A stretch of DNA of 64,000 bases from Anas platyrhynchos (lineage: Eukaryota > Chordata > Aves > Anseriformes > Anatidae). The notes beneath the pieces were generated by a model, which was not told where the DNA came from, did no database searches, and was given only the letters and a program-made list of their open reading frames with translations. Where the stretch lies: positions 105,295,001-105,359,000 of the forward strand of contig NC_092588.1 of NCBI RefSeq assembly GCF_047663525.1. The letters run 5' to 3'. This document shows positions 36,040 through 49,731 of this stretch, in pieces. A program made the position numbers and the translations under genes. Position 1 is the first letter of the stretch, and every line of letters starts with the position of its first letter.

Positions 36040-37752
36040 GTAGTGCTTCCTGGACTATCTATTACCTTCTGAAGGCTTTTTATTATTATTATTGGTTGAT
36101 TTCTCTTTGAGTTCTGTGATTTTTCTTGCCTCTTAGGTATAGCAGGTGTCAAATAAAAATCAAATGCAGCCTCTACATAAGAGACAATGTTAATGTGCAG
36201 TAGATGAAGGTTTGGAATAAACAAGGGAGAGAGAGGTTTTATGTAAGAATTATTCTTCATCCTGCCATTGAGCACTATTTTTGTATAACATTCAAATCTC
36301 CTAGGATTGCTGTTGTTACCAAAGTGGCAAAGTCCTAGTGGGCCACATGAGCGTAACCTTGGTTAGCCAGAGGAGAGTCTCCTCATCTAAAGAGTAATCA
36401 AAACTGATGCAATCAGGAGTGTTTTTTGCTGCTAGCTGGGGAGATGAGGAAATAGTGAGAGGCACCAAGGAGGGAGGCCAGCCTCCGGAGATTACTAATT
36501 AATGATTGTAATAACCATTGAAGGTTTGGTTCTAAATGAGTTTGTTCCAGCCATGTATTTGCGAATGTGCTACACAGTCATATCAGAGATCCTTACTGCT
36601 TCACTAGCTGCTTTAAAAGGCTGCTGATTTTCTGTTCCTCTCTGGAGCTGCTGGAGGGGGATGGGAGGGGGTGTTTCCCTGGAGGCTCTGTTGTTGAAAT
36701 GGAAGTTCAGTTTAAACAGCTGCTTGTGAAGCACCTGTCAAGAAGTAGTGCCAAAAGTGTAATGCTTAAGTTAGTTCCTGCTGCTGTATGTTACTTAATA
36801 TTTAGGCAGAGTTTAAAGCATGTAAGCGGTCAATGGGTTGTCAGCAACAGTGACCCGAAACAGATTTACCTCCTTTCTAGTACATGTGTTTTCATGATTG
36901 TTCTGGTTTTGAAACCAGCAAACTGGATTTCCTGCTTCCTAATGGCTCCAAAGATGTGAGGTCTTGTTCAAAAGAAGCTGCAAATTCTGGACAGAGGCAG
37001 GGGAAGCCGTTGCTTTTCCTTCTTACACACTAAAACTTGTAATGTCTCTTGCTCAAGACTGCAGAGAAGCAGAAGTGTGGTCCATGCCAACGTTACAAGA
37101 CACTCACTAGTAGCAGCTATGTTATGCTCAAAAATGCAAGAGTGGAGCTGTGGCTTTACAGCCTCTCTTGGTGTTTAAGAGGAAGTAGGATGTTTTTAGT
37201 AATGACTTCTGAAATGGAACTCTCCAGAGTTACTCAGAACAGCAGTGTCCTCAGACACAACTTTCTGTGGTAGCCAGGCAGTGAGGTGATATTGCCCCTC
37301 AGGTTCAAATATGCTCATTTGGTTTGATGCTTAGCGTTCTGGTATTTGTTTGTTTGTGTTACCTAGGCTGCTTGTCTGGCCTCTGCAGGTTCCTCTGGTA
37401 ACTGAGCTCCTGGCTGGTGTAGATCCCAAGCTGTTCTTGAGATAAAATAGGGTTGCAGATGTTCTCTTATTCCCCTTGGGCTTGGAGGCATTTCATCTGC
37501 ATCTATGTCTTGTGCCAGGGCCTGATCAGGGAAGTGCAAGGCTAGTGTAAAAACCCTCTTCTACCCTGGTCACACTATCCAATCATCTTAGTCTTAGTTT
37601 ATTTATACCTCTTGTTTATTTGTACCTTCCTATATAGCCATTTGCAATTGTTCCTTTGTCAGGCTTCTCATCCTGCTATAAGAAGGTCTTGATCTTGCTT
37701 CTGCTTTTCTTTTTCCCAGTCATCCTTCAAACTCACCTTTGGCTCCTGGCTG
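36040..37752. other. Intergenic, no gene recognised
   Basis: Somewhat less AT-rich than its surroundings, with a 130-codon frame at 36567-36959 and a 74-codon frame at 37049-37273 on the + strand. Neither resembles a known family, so they are not called. A noncoding transcript is possible but nothing in the sequence proves it. Confidence 0.5.
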
Positions 37753-38475
37753 AATCATAGATTATCCCAAGTTGGAAGGGACCCATAAGGATCATCAAGT
37801 CCAACTCCTGGTACCACATAGGTTTACCCAAAATTTTAGACCATGTGACTAAGCACACAGTCCAAATGCTTCTTAAATTCAGACAGGCTTGGTGAAGTGA
37901 CTACTATACTGGGGAGCCCGTTCCAGTGTGCGACCACCCTCTTGGTGAAGAACCTCTTCCTGATGTCCAGCCTAAGCCTCCCCTGTCTCAGCTTGACGCC
38001 ATTCCTGCTGGTCCTATCACTGGTGATTAAGAAGGATAGGCTGGCACCTGCCCATCCACACCCCTTCTTAAGGAAGTTGTAGACTGTGATGAGGTCTCCC
38101 CTCAGCCTCCTCTTCTACAGGCTGAACAGAACCAGTGACCTCAGCTGCTCCTCAAACCAAACGTCTTCCCCTCTAGGCCCTTCACCATCTTTGTCACCCT
38201 CCTCTGGACACTCTCCAACAGTTTAATGTCCTTTTTGTACTGTGGTGCCCAGAACTGCACACAGTACTCAAGGTGAGGCCGCACCAGCACAGAGTAGAGC
38301 GAGAAAATTGCTTCCATTGACCGACTAGTGATGCCGTGCTTGATACACCCTAGGATATGGTTGGCCCTACTGGCTGCCTGGGCACACTGCTGGCTCATAT
38401 TCAACTTGCTGTCAACCACAACCCCCAGATCTCTCTCTGCGGGGCTGTTCTCCAGCATCCAGTGAAGGTATGAAC
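37753..38475 (-). mobile_element. CR1 LINE 3' fragment, antisense
   Basis: Begins with an AATCATAGATTATCCC tail remnant and GTTGGAAGGGACC and continues through the standard antisense CR1 3' region. On the minus strand the frame 38141-38479 retains 112 codons of the C-terminal reverse-transcriptase ORF, with [17 protein letters not shown] and [10 protein letters not shown], which are CR1 pol hallmarks. It is the best-preserved CR1 copy in the window, but 5' truncated and without an intact ORF. Confidence 0.95.
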
Positions 38476-38479
38476 CCAT
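38141..38479 (-). pseudogene. CR1 reverse-transcriptase ORF remnant
   Basis: A 112-codon open stretch of the CR1 pol C terminus ([36 protein letters not shown]). It lacks the catalytic FADD region and the endonuclease, which are not in the fragment. It cannot make an active enzyme. Confidence 0.85.
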
Positions 38480-41400
38480 TCATACCTTCAAATATCTCCA
38501 TTTAATATCTTCTCCAGTCTGTCTTCTAGTGACTTCTTCCTTATAAACACAGTCTTTTGTCCTCTATGCCTGATTTTCGCTGCTGTACTCCTTGCACATC
38601 TTCAAAGTCCACTCTGATAGCTTTTGTCAGTTTTCTGCCAAAGCTCAGGCTTAGCTGTTATACCCTGAAGCACCTTTGTCTTTTTAGGTTGACAAATCCA
38701 CAATGCTAGCCTAAGTGGAAGTCATTAAAGGCTTCTTGGACCAAGACTCAGTCCTTAGCAGGCTAAGGATGCAATTGCTGGGAAGGTCTTGCTCAGGCTC
38801 TAGTCCAGGCTAAATCAAATACAAGAGGAATCCAGAGACTACGGCTGCTAAAAAGTATTTGGGCTTATGCCAAGCACAATGTGAAACATTCTAGGATTCA
38901 GAATGCTGTAAATGCTAGGAAAGTTTTCAAGGGAACAAGGCTGCCCCCTGCTAAGTTTATGGAACTAATTGGTGCCGATAAAATCCCAGAGACTTTCATC
39001 AGTGGAGGGCAAATGGTTGTCCACAGTTGTAACATGGGACTGACTTTCAAAGTTCTTTACAAATCCTTAGGCTGTATCAGACAGATGCACAAAAATGAGG
39101 GCTTTCAAGATTTTGGAAACTACTATTTCCTCTCTGTGGAATGTTTAACAAGAAACACAAATGGCTTTGTAGCATTTATATCACAGTACTTCAGGTCCTC
39201 ATGAATTTGGAAAAAAATCACAACATTGATCTACTAGCTTTTCATGGGAAAATGTACAGAATTAGTTGGCATTTCAGAGGGCTGCTGAAATGTGTCTGAT
39301 ACTTTATCTACACCAACAGTATTACTGTTAATTATAGTTTACTAGGGGATTTCAACCATAACTATATAATATGAAATTATACGTTATCCCTATAGTGAAT
39401 GGTGTTCCCAGAGAAAGACTTGTCTCAACTTTTTAAAATCCAAAATGTTAGGGAATATGAAACTACATGTATATATAGCTACTCTTATTATCCTGCACGT
39501 ATAAGTACATCCTTTGGGCGAAAATAATTTAAAACAAACAAACAAAAAAACCTTTTGTGTACAGGATTTGTACTTTCCTTTCTCTAGCAGACTGCTAATT
39601 AATTTAACCATACAGTTGGTTTTCTGTTGTAGTATGCACATATAGTTTGAAAAGAATAAGAATTGAGAGAGGCGCTACTATTGTGCCATTTCAATGTTGT
39701 TTTATGTTCATACTCTAGCAGCAACAGTTACCAACCAAACAATTACTGTTTGGTTGGTGACTCTCATCATGAGCAAAGTTTCTTTATGCATAGTTTACAA
39801 AAAGCTTTAGCAGGAGCTGTAGAATCCAACACCTCCACAAAATAGGCCTTTTTGTTAGCAACAACAAGTATGGATTGTGGGTGGTGAGACTGGAAAAGAT
39901 TTGGGACTATATTGAAACTCATCATGAGAATGATGAGAAGATAACCCTCAAGACATCATATTTCTAAAATATGTTGTAACAAACAAACAGAAAAACAAAC
40001 AAACAAACAAAAAAAAACCCACACCACACAACTTCTGCATGGATGAAAGTGAATCAGAGTTGAAATGGTTTCTTAAGCTTTGTGCTTGTTCTGGCTTTCA
40101 ATATAACACTGAATATGTTTGCATGTTCAGAACAGCCTCCCCCAAGGGTACTCCTTTAGGCCAGTATTTTTCCTTTAGGAGCTAAGCTGTGACCTTGACC
40201 TAGGGAATTGTTTTTACTATGCTTATTTCTGAACGGATATTACACAATCTACCTGCTGATGGTGACTAAGCGTGATGTTGGATGGAGAAGAACAAAAACA
40301 CTACCGAGAACAGAGGGAAGAGACAGAAATGTTTTCACCCTAGATTTATGAGCTCAACCTTGTTCCCACCGAAGCAATAGTAACATTCCTGTTGACAGAG
40401 CTGGGAGTGCTCTGCCCAGCTGGAGTGATGTTGTAGCAGGGCAGTTTAAAGAAAAATGTAAATACTAGAGAAATGGTAACCAAGTTAATTCTTCGCTGAT
40501 CATAGCAGAATAATTTTAGGATAACTAGGAAAAGTGGGAAACAATTTTCTTTTATTATTATTTTCATCAATGCACAATGTGCTATCATTCCTGCTACAGT
40601 AAAAAACAACTGAGTAATAAACAACACAGCAGCATCACTGACTTGTATCCCAGTGTGTTTTGTTCTATAAGACATAAAAGCACAAAATTTTCCCAGTCTT
40701 CCTCTGTCAATGCAAGCTCAACATTTCTGACTACAGAAGACATAAACAGAATCACAGAATCCTCTAGGTTGGAAGAGACCTCCAAGATCACCTAGTCTAA
40801 CCTCTGACCTAACACTAACAAGTATACTGAAGTTTCAGCTGAGCTTAGCAGAACCTTAGAAGAGCTGGAACAGTTGAAGCTACTTGGTAACATTTTCAAA
40901 TGTAATCAACAACTAGATATAGGTAGGTAGGCACAGATCCTAGGACCCCACCTAACATGTAAGCTTCCCCCAGATTTGGTTCTAAGGTGTTGTATTGCTG
41001 TGTGCGTAATGTGTTGGTTTGTTTGTTTGTTTGTTTGCTTGTTTTGTTTTGATAATGCAGCCAGTCCCAACAGACTTGCAAACCCCATAGTACTTGACAA
41101 CAGCTCCTGGTTGTCAGTCTCCTGGCACTGCTTATATATGTGATCTCACAGCACTTTAGCTACACAAGTAGGTATATCTTTCTGCCTTTAGTTTGAGCAA
41201 ACTGCAGGGTAAAACTCTAGGAAATGACAGAATGCATTTCAAATCCCTTTCTCCTTTGACACCAGACTTTGAAACCAAGTGTCCTAGGTTGCAAGGCAGT
41301 AATCACCATCTTAGACTTATTTTGTAGTCTTGGCTTCTAAGTGTCACCTGTCAAAGCTATTCTACTTTGCCTAAGTGTTTATTAGAAAAGAAGGTTGCAT

Positions 41401-43733
41401 CATAGTTTAATTACTCATTGTCTTTGCTTTTGTTTTTGCTTTGTTTTAATTTTTTCTTGAAAAATAGAGGAATGGAGAAAAACAACCTTCATGGAAAGAA
41501 GGAAGGAAGGAAGGAAAAATGGAAGGAAGAATTTTCTGCTTCTTAGCATTGCTGTTGTTTTTATCACTTCTGTTGTCCTCCATTTCATCCTTTTTTTTTT
41601 CTTTTTTTTTTTTTTTTTTCCCAGCTCTACATGTCATCTTCTTGCTGCCTTTTACTTTCAGCTCCTCATCTCATCGCAAGTTTGTTTACTGAAGTGACCA
41701 TCTTCTACTGGCAGATATTGTAAGCTGCTAAAGCTTACATCTTACAACTACTCCTAAATAGGACATGTCAGCAATGAAAGGGGAAAAGAAATATCTCTTA
41801 CTTTTCAGATAGAAAAACAAAAACAAAGTTTTTTTTGTTTGTTTGTTTTTTTCCTAGAAACAGAATATTCCAGCTTTCTACTACGGAAAGAAGATGTGGA
41901 TTCAGATAGAGGGGAAAAAAGTATGGGCAGCACTGCTGATAAATTTACTGGGAGAGGAACTGGATTAAAAAAAATGCCTAGGTAAAATAGTTTTCAAAGT
42001 ATACTTCCCTGACAAGAGAACACCATACAGTATACAACTAAATCATGCCAGAGGAAAGAAAGGAAGGGTTAAACTGGAATGGTGGAAAAAGGAGAAAGAA
42101 GTGCTGTTTGGCAACCTGAATAGCCCTGAGTAGCTGAAAAAAAAGTTCACTAAGTGAGTAGGACTGGAAATAATACTACAAAGGTTATGATGCAAGCACA
42201 CAAATCAATAGTGTATCCTGACCTTGACTAGTACATCCAGTAGCAGGTGGGGTGGTTTTTTTTTCGTTGTTTTTTTTTCTTTTTGTCCACAACTGGGTGA
42301 TGAAAAAAAAATGTATTAAAACAGAGGAAAATCCTTACATGAGACTGGCAAAATGATAAGGTTGTCATGACAATGTTTGGAGAAGAGTTGAATACGTTGT
42401 TCTGTATTATTATTTTAAAAGGTGAGCTTCTTTGCATATCCTTAAGGAGTCTGTGGAATGTATTTTCACTAGGTAACTTTAACACTAAGAAAGCTATTAA
42501 ATCTGAGGGGATAAAAAGCAATGTTATATAAAAAAAAGTATTAAATTACGTTAATAAGGAAGTTGTGTTGGGGGGATTGTTTGGTTTTGGGAACAAACAT
42601 GGCATAGTCTCTCAGTCACTAATCGTAACAACAACAGCAAAACCAAAATTCAAATTAAAACCTTAAATTTATTATTACATAGTTAGACATTTCTACAACA
42701 GCTCACTCAGATTTCAAAAAACAAATCTTTTGAGACATCAAATAATTCCTCTCTGTGACTATCTTAATTTTTATGACTGAAACATCATGAATGAGCTGTG
42801 AGTCACTAGAAATTTTATGCTTTTCTATGTGGTTTTACTACAGAAGGCAAAATTTATTGAATATTTATTAAATGTGGTCAAGTTTCTGTTTGTAAAGAGA
42901 GGCACTGCTTTCATCTTTAACAAAGTGCCTTGGGAATCTAATCTTGGCTTTTACTTTGTTTCATTATACATTAATTTTATTGATTTTTTTTTTTTAATCC
43001 AGTAACTCTGTGTGATCTCTGTGTTTGATGGCACAGATTATTTGTACACCAGGTCAGACAAATATTCGTGTAATATTCAGTCTTATCTCCAGTGTGATTT
43101 TGATATAATCACAGGTTGTATTAACTACTTCAGGTCTCTATTTTCAAAATGTGCACCTCTTCAAGGAGCCTATGCAGTTTTAAGTGTTCTAATGACAAGT
43201 CAAGTTAACAGCTTCAATTTTCTCTGAAGTGCTTGCTGAAGTGTATTTGCCCAAAAGTATGTGCCATGTAGGGTGACCTTCCTGAACAAGAACGTTGTGT
43301 TCCACAGTTATTTCGTCTTCATCCTGTTCTACCTCTTCCCCCAGAAAGCAAATCTTGGTCCCCTCAGTGAAAGGTTCAGGGGTCCCAAGCAAAGGCCACA
43401 ACCTTTGGCATCTTTTTTCCTATGGACAGTATGAACTTGCCTAAATTTCACTGTGGGGCCCATAGAAACAACTAGAAACTGTAAATACACATAGGTTTAG
43501 GTTGCAGTGAGCATCAAAATATTTCACTCTTATCAGATACTAATTCAATAGTAATTATGTTTGAATAGCTAAGGCAATCCTGAATTCCAGTAGCAGGCTT
43601 CCTGGTTTCATTTCTCTGTGCAAGCCTTGACATCTCTAGAATTGACTGAAACCCTGAAGTCCTGTCCCTCATGCTCTGGGGAAACAATTAGAAGCTCTGA
43701 AGCTTGAAAAGTACTCTTGGTACTCTTAGCGAC
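38476..43733. other. Intergenic, no gene recognised
   Basis: AT-rich DNA with a short antisense CR1 piece (40749-40825), a 12-bp hairpin (39730-39758), a TTTG run near 41016-41039 and T-tracts near 41590-41620. Frames such as 38881-39204 and 40346-40675 show no recognisable family. Confidence 0.55.
40749..40825 (-). mobile_element. Short CR1 tail fragment, antisense
   Basis: AGAATCACAGAATCCTCTAGG then TTGGAAGAGACCTCCAAGATC is the extreme 3' end of a CR1 element read on the minus strand, about 75 bp long. Confidence 0.85.
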
Positions 43734-44382
43734 TTGTACTGGGTCTGGCTGGAATCTTAACTTTCCCTGCAGCAGCCCATATAGTGCTGTGCTCTGCACT
43801 TCTAGACAGCAGTGTTATCACACCAGTGTTGTGTCTGCTGCTGAGCAGTGCTGGCACAGCATCAGGACTCTCTCTAACCCTCCTAGGGGGTGGGCAAAAA
43901 AGTGTGAAAAGAAATATCACCAGGGCAGCTGACCTAAACCAACCAAAGGTATATTCCATACCATATGATGTCACACTCAGCAATAAAAGGTGGAAACAGG
44001 GAGAAGAGGGGAGGGGTGGGTTCTCGTTGTGAAAACATCGGTCCTCCTCCTGAACACCAGCTACCCTGCTTCAAGGACGTGGTCAAGCATCACTCATTTG
44101 TGGGAAGTCGAGAGTAATTTCTTTCTCTGCACTCCACATAGCCTTTTTTTTTTCCCTTTCCCCCTCCCTTTTCCCCTCTCCCTTTTAATTTTTCCCTTTA
44201 GTTAAATTGTTTAGTTAATAATAATCTTTCCTTAATAATAATAATTATTTTTTTCCTTCAATTAAATTATCCTTATCTCAACCTGTGAGTTGTTCTTTAC
44301 TTCTTCCCATCCTCATCTAAGGAGGAGGAGTGAGAGAGCAGTTGTGGTGTTTAGTTGACTAGCATGGTAAAACCACCACGCA
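43734..44382 (+). mobile_element. Solo LTR of an avian endogenous retrovirus
   Basis: A 5' GGGTCTGGCTGGAATCTTAAC block, then GCTGCTGAGCAGTGCTGGCACAG-like U3 text, a CRE-like TGATGTCA before AATAAAAGG at 43982, a purine run, a pyrimidine-rich stretch and the U5-like end AGGAGGAGTGAGAGAGC...ACCACCA. I recognise this overall order from an LTR family in birds other than chicken (recollection). It starts TG at 43735 and ends CA at about 44378 or 44382. No internal gag/pol/env follows on either side, so it is a solo LTR. Flanking target-site duplications are not clear. Confidence 0.8.
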
Positions 44383-47351
44383 ACTCTATTGATAATAAGT
44401 GATATTGCTAAAATCAGAAATACCCCAGGACATAAAGCAGGGACAGATTTTTTTCACAAAAGCAGATAAGTGAACTGTTTTATTACTGCAAAAACCAGTG
44501 CAGGGGTGAACAGCCTAAATGTAGAAGACAATTGTAAATAATTCAGGGAAATACAATCTCCTGTTTTAACAGATTATCATTTTGGTGTATGGAGCAGCTC
44601 TCTTACGCTCTTGCTGAGACTTTCAGGCTGCAGTCTGCAGCTTAGCCCCTCCTCCTGTAGTAGGCATAGTTCAGGCATGTTTGTACCTAAGTTTTGGTTT
44701 TCCACTTCACAGGATACCCGGAAAAATGGACCTCTTGGCTTCCTGTGGTCTGGGTCTTGTGATTTAGTTCTACTTTTATTAACATTATAGAAAAGATAAA
44801 AAGAGGAAAGAACAGTACCTTTAGTTTCTACCACTAACAGGCAAAGATTGTCATGGAGGAGAAAAGCCTCCTGCACATCAGAAGAAAAGATCAGGAATTT
44901 GAACCTATCCTAAACTTCAGTGGCACCCATGGCACTGAATTTTGGGTTAGCAGTATAATTCTTTAAAAACACAGCATCTTTAGTGTGAAAAGGGACATCC
45001 AGCACTGTAACTGATTATGTATAAACCAGTATAAATTAATTATTATTGGCTGTTTTTCCACAGCCACTTTTCTCCATCTGGGTCTGGATCTCACTTTGTT
45101 TTTGCCAATGCTGCCTAGTTCCCTCTCTACTTCATATGGAAAGCTTTGTTCCTGGAAAGACAAGTATTAATTTGGGGAGAAAAGGTGGATTCATGTAGAT
45201 TATGGCATTTCGCCTATGTGATGGACCCAGGCATTAAAGGAAGCTGTAGCTCTCTATGACTGTCTCAAATTGCCCTTTAAATGAGATGCTCAAACATGTA
45301 TCTGAAAGATCCAATTACATTGCTCTTAAAGAAAATCTTTGGAGAATTTACCTTTTCTTTTATCAGCATAAGATAGCAAACACTTCGGAAGTTAACCCAG
45401 CAGTGGTGAAGTCTGGAGACTCATGTCTTAAGTGCCTATAGCACTCAGGAACCATGGTAAAGGACACATTACTTCTTTGATAGTGCTTTTTTCTCTTCTC
45501 AGGTCCGTGGCTGAGAGACAGTGGCCAGAAACATACAGAGATTTAAACAGCTGATGCTAGTTTATGTTCCTGAAGGAAACACTAAAGGGATCAGTAAAAT
45601 TTTTCAAAGTCCCTACTAAGCTACAGCCCAACCTGGTAGGCACTGGAGAACCTTCATTTCCATGGGTTGCCCCAGGGAATATCCCTACCTGGGTTTAGTA
45701 ATGCTGACAATAGTAAATGAGGTGAATCCACAGCTTTTTTATATTAACTCTCCACACAGGAATTCATGCTCTCTGGAGTTCCTTTAGCTTTACCTCATGT
45801 CTGGATTATTTCTCTGGCAGGACAAACTCTCGCTTGTACCATCATTGCATGGAGCAGCTGGCCTATGGCATGGTTAGACTGCTTTTTATCCTTTCTTGCC
45901 AGCAGAGATCACTATTTTTGAAAATAATTATCTAATTGGTCTGTGGACACACAACTTTGGAAAAAAGACGTTTTATTCAATGCACAAATGCCTCAGGCAC
46001 CACCACAGAAATGAATGACTCCTCCTCTTCTCCCCCCTTTTAACTAGATTACCCATGGTTTGACACAGAGAGGCTTCCTTAGCTAGACTTACCATGAGAC
46101 ATACCTCACTTTTCTCACTGGAGCTTCTGCACCAAAATCACCTAGTTATTTCTAAAATATTTTTATAACCCCTCAAAAAAATGCTGGGAAAAAATGCCAA
46201 AAGTCAGTCTGCAAAAGTTAGAGAATATCAGTGCAAAACAAATGTGTAACATGTCCTTATCTGCATCCAGAATCTAAAAGTTGTGCTTATCCAACCAGAA
46301 TAGAAAAATAATACCAAAAGACATATATGTCATTGTTGCAAAGTGAAAATTATGAAAAATTCAATCAATAAACACTCAAATTATTCAGCAGTAACTTCAG
46401 AACTATGAATTACTTGGATAAAATAAATAAAATCCTAATAATCCATAGAGCTGCCATGTAGTATCTTTGATGGGACAAATGAGAAAGAAGAAAGTGGGTT
46501 TTTCATGTATCTATAGCTGTTTCTCTTCATATGCTAGATGCCATATATATATATGTGTGTACTTGTATGTACGTACAACACGTAGTAATTTTAGATATTA
46601 AACTTACAATTTAGGATCAGTTTCTTATCAAAGGTAAAATTATAAGGATATTCCATTGTTTGTTTGGGGTATTTTAAACCAGTGAAGCAGTCCCATTAGG
46701 AAATTATTTGGCAAGCCAGTTGAATTTTTGGTGATTAGAGGATAAAGATCACTTGTACTTAAACATATAAAACTAAGTTTTATGAGTCATTTCATGCAGC
46801 TTTAAAGAAAAAAATAACATGAAATATGAGGTCATTGGTTAAGAATTTTTGAGAAATCAATGGGAAAAGTCTTGTAGAAAAGTAACCCTTGTTTAGGATT
46901 CATGTAGTGTCTCTTCATTAGTGATTCAAATTAGGGGACGCCAGTTGGAACATCTAAAGATTACCACAAAAAGTCTTCAGTAAACATAGCTTTACATTAT
47001 GGATGTTTTTAACCTCCTGACTCTTATCTGTTTGTGTTCTTTAAGGCAATGTTAGGGTCAGAGATGAAGATTGGTAGGTGAGTTGTAGTATTATATCAGA
47101 CAGAGTCTACATAAACATATACACTACTTTCATTTCATTGATGTCTTACAACCTATACAAATACACTGCTTTGTTGATTGATACTGTCCTATGTTATTAT
47201 TACCTGTTCTAAAGTATATTCTTTACATACCTATAAATGAAAGATGAAGGGATAGATCTTAAGTGTCTATCTTCAGTGCAGGTAGGCAATTGCTTACAAA
47301 TTTTGCTTTATGAAAATGAGGTTTCCTCACTTTGATTGTACAAAGGACAGC

Positions 47352-47387
<36 letters not shown>

Positions 47388-49700
47388 AACCCATCATTTA
47401 GAGTTGACCTGCAATCATACATAAAGGAAGCAAAATAAACACAATTTTAAAATATCTTGTAATTGGAGTGGGTTCATGGGGGGGTGTTTATCATTACAGG
47501 GTAAGTTGGAGAAAATCTGTCTTCTAGAAGGCTGCCAGTTGTTAGGAATTGCCTGGGCAGTTCAGATATTGCCAGCTGCCCCCCCAGCAATGACAAGCAT
47601 GCCAAAGACCTGGAAACAGGATTATGGTTTGGAGGACCTTTCATTCAAACTAATGGAAGTTTTGTGACATAGGCCTGCACATCAGATAAGGACTCCAGTC
47701 TTGCACTAAGTTTCTCTTTATCCAGTCATGTTAAAAATGATGGTGATGAGTTAAAAAACTTTTTACAGATGTGTTTCAAATGTATTATTAAAAGCAATTT
47801 CTTCTCAGTTCATGTTCCCTTTTTTAAAGCAAAGGAAGAAAAACTGCAGTCAAGACCATAGCAGTCACTCTGGACTACAGTCCTTTCTTAGGCAAGAAGC
47901 TTATGATAGGCAGTCAGTAGAATTATGATACTCAATTCAGACAGCAGAGACTCTAGCTATCTAGAGATAGGTAAGTGAATGAATATATACATGCACATAC
48001 ACAAATGCATGTGAGATCTTTGGGTCTTTGTCATTTTACAGTTGGGTCTACTTGATCATTTATATTTTTTTCTTCATGTTTCTTCACAAAACATTTTGTT
48101 TTGCATTGTTTTCTTTTACAGAAAAGAGGAAAGGAGGGAAGAAGGTATACTTTTACATATTCTTCACTTCACATTGAGTGAAAGGTGGATCATCATTTCC
48201 CAAGGCAGATGAACATGAAGAAAATATAAATGAAAGGGGAAAATAAACATTACAGCTTGAAAAGTCTAATTGCTGTATTTTTGTGCAGAAATTGTCATAC
48301 CACAGTTTTTCAGCCAGAATCTTCTCCCAGTCATAGACATATGAATTCTACAGAATTATCTTTTAAAAAAAAATTGTTCAGTATCCTTAAAAATGAAAGT
48401 GAGTTTGAAGGGCTGCTACCTTTTGCATATTCAGCTGAATATCCTGAACTTTTGAAGATGATTTTTTTTTTTTTTTTTTTACATTCCATTAAATGGCTGA
48501 AAATTGGAAAAATAAAACTGTTAGATGAAGTAGTAAGGTGAAAAAAATCTCTTCAAGTAGTAAAAATCTATAACTAATAAGAATACTTCAAGATCTGACT
48601 TAAGAATACAAGGAGTTAAAAAGGCAATAAAAACTACATTATAAATAAAAATCTTTGGCATCAGTACCAGAGAAACAGAAGTGAAAAATAAAATATTAAA
48701 GAATGCTCCGCAGTTCTGCTTCAGTTTCTTTCACGTGAATGACACATTTGCAGCAGAGAACTAAGAACTAAATGAAAAACAAAACAAAAACAAATAAACA
48801 AAAATCATGTTACTTTAGATTACTTGACAGTGGAATTTGCTATTTCAAGCTCAGTACATACTGCAAATACCAGGATAAAATTATCTGCTCAGCACAGTGA
48901 AGTTTGAATGCTTTTGCTTTTATTATAGTGACAACCACTGCATGCAAAGGAGAAAAAAAGAAAAAAAAAGAAAAAAAGAAAAAGTGAAATATGAGTGGAT
49001 GAAGAGGGTAACAGGACAGAGAGAAAAGCAGAATTATTTCATTTCTCTCTGGTTTGTTTGACCAACATTATTTTACCCCAAGTGCATGTTCTGAGGACTG
49101 ATACTCCTCGTCCCAGCAGCAGCAGAGGCAGAAGACCCCTTTAGTTTCAGCTGTGCAGCCCCTCTGGCAGGTTAATGCAAGGACTCCCGTGTCCATGTGT
49201 ACAGTGGTTACAGGATCCCAATGGCTTTATTACCCTTGGGGCCCCCTCTTTGGTATGTCAGTGTCCTCCTAACCTGCAGGCACATGATGAAAATTCAACA
49301 AGGGTTTGTTGCATTTGTTGCTGTGGAAATATGAAGTCAGCTGCTTCAGTTTCAATGGGATTTCCCTCCTCCCCTCTCTCCCCCTCCTCTTTTTTAAACA
49401 TTTACATTGTTATCAAATGTCAAGAACAAGAGACATTTGTGACAGGCAAAAGGGGAGGGGATACCCCCCACTCATCCATTCCCCTCTGCCCGTTTCCCCT
49501 CCACCCCCACCGCATTTTTTCCTGTTAACTATGCTAGGGCAGAGGTGGGGTGAGGGAATAAAAGCATTCCTGAATGTCTGGAGGAAAGAAAAAAAGATAA
49601 AGGGGGAAAGTGAAAGGGGAGGGGAAGAGTGGTCAGGGATTTGAACCGCCAGTGAAATTATGTTTCTCTGGCTCTCTTGTTCAGATAATAGTTAACTCGG
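44383..49700. other. Intergenic and IGFBP1 upstream region
   Basis: No gene is recognised. Contents include A28 at 47357-47384, a T-tract near 48462-48480, an (A)nG-rich stretch at 48950-48982 and a forkhead-like ATAAACA at 48794-48800. TTTGTTTG at 49053-49060 could also serve forkhead factors. Approaching IGFBP1 the sequence becomes C/T-rich (49370-49515). The open frames at 49175-49644 are not supported by homology. Confidence 0.55.
47357..47384. repeat. A28 homopolymer
   Basis: Uninterrupted run of 28 adenines with no recognisable retroposon body upstream. Confidence 0.95.
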
Positions 49701-49701
49701 G

Positions 49702-49714
49702 GTTAAAGATTAAT
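49702..49714 (+). promoter_or_regulatory. IGFBP1: HNF1-like site of IGFBP1 promoter
   Basis: GTTAAAGATTAAT differs from the palindromic HNF1 consensus GTTAATNATTAAC at only two or three positions and sits 17 bp upstream of the TATA box. A further GTTAAC lies at 49691-49696. Mammalian IGFBP1 promoters use a proximal HNF1 site for liver expression, so the placement is as expected. Binding has not been shown here. Confidence 0.6.
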
Positions 49715-49731
49715 AGCCAGGCAAAGCATTG

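Noticed and set aside
36567-36959. 130-codon plus-strand frame
   Set aside because: No family recognised and no splice or promoter context; length alone does not support a gene.
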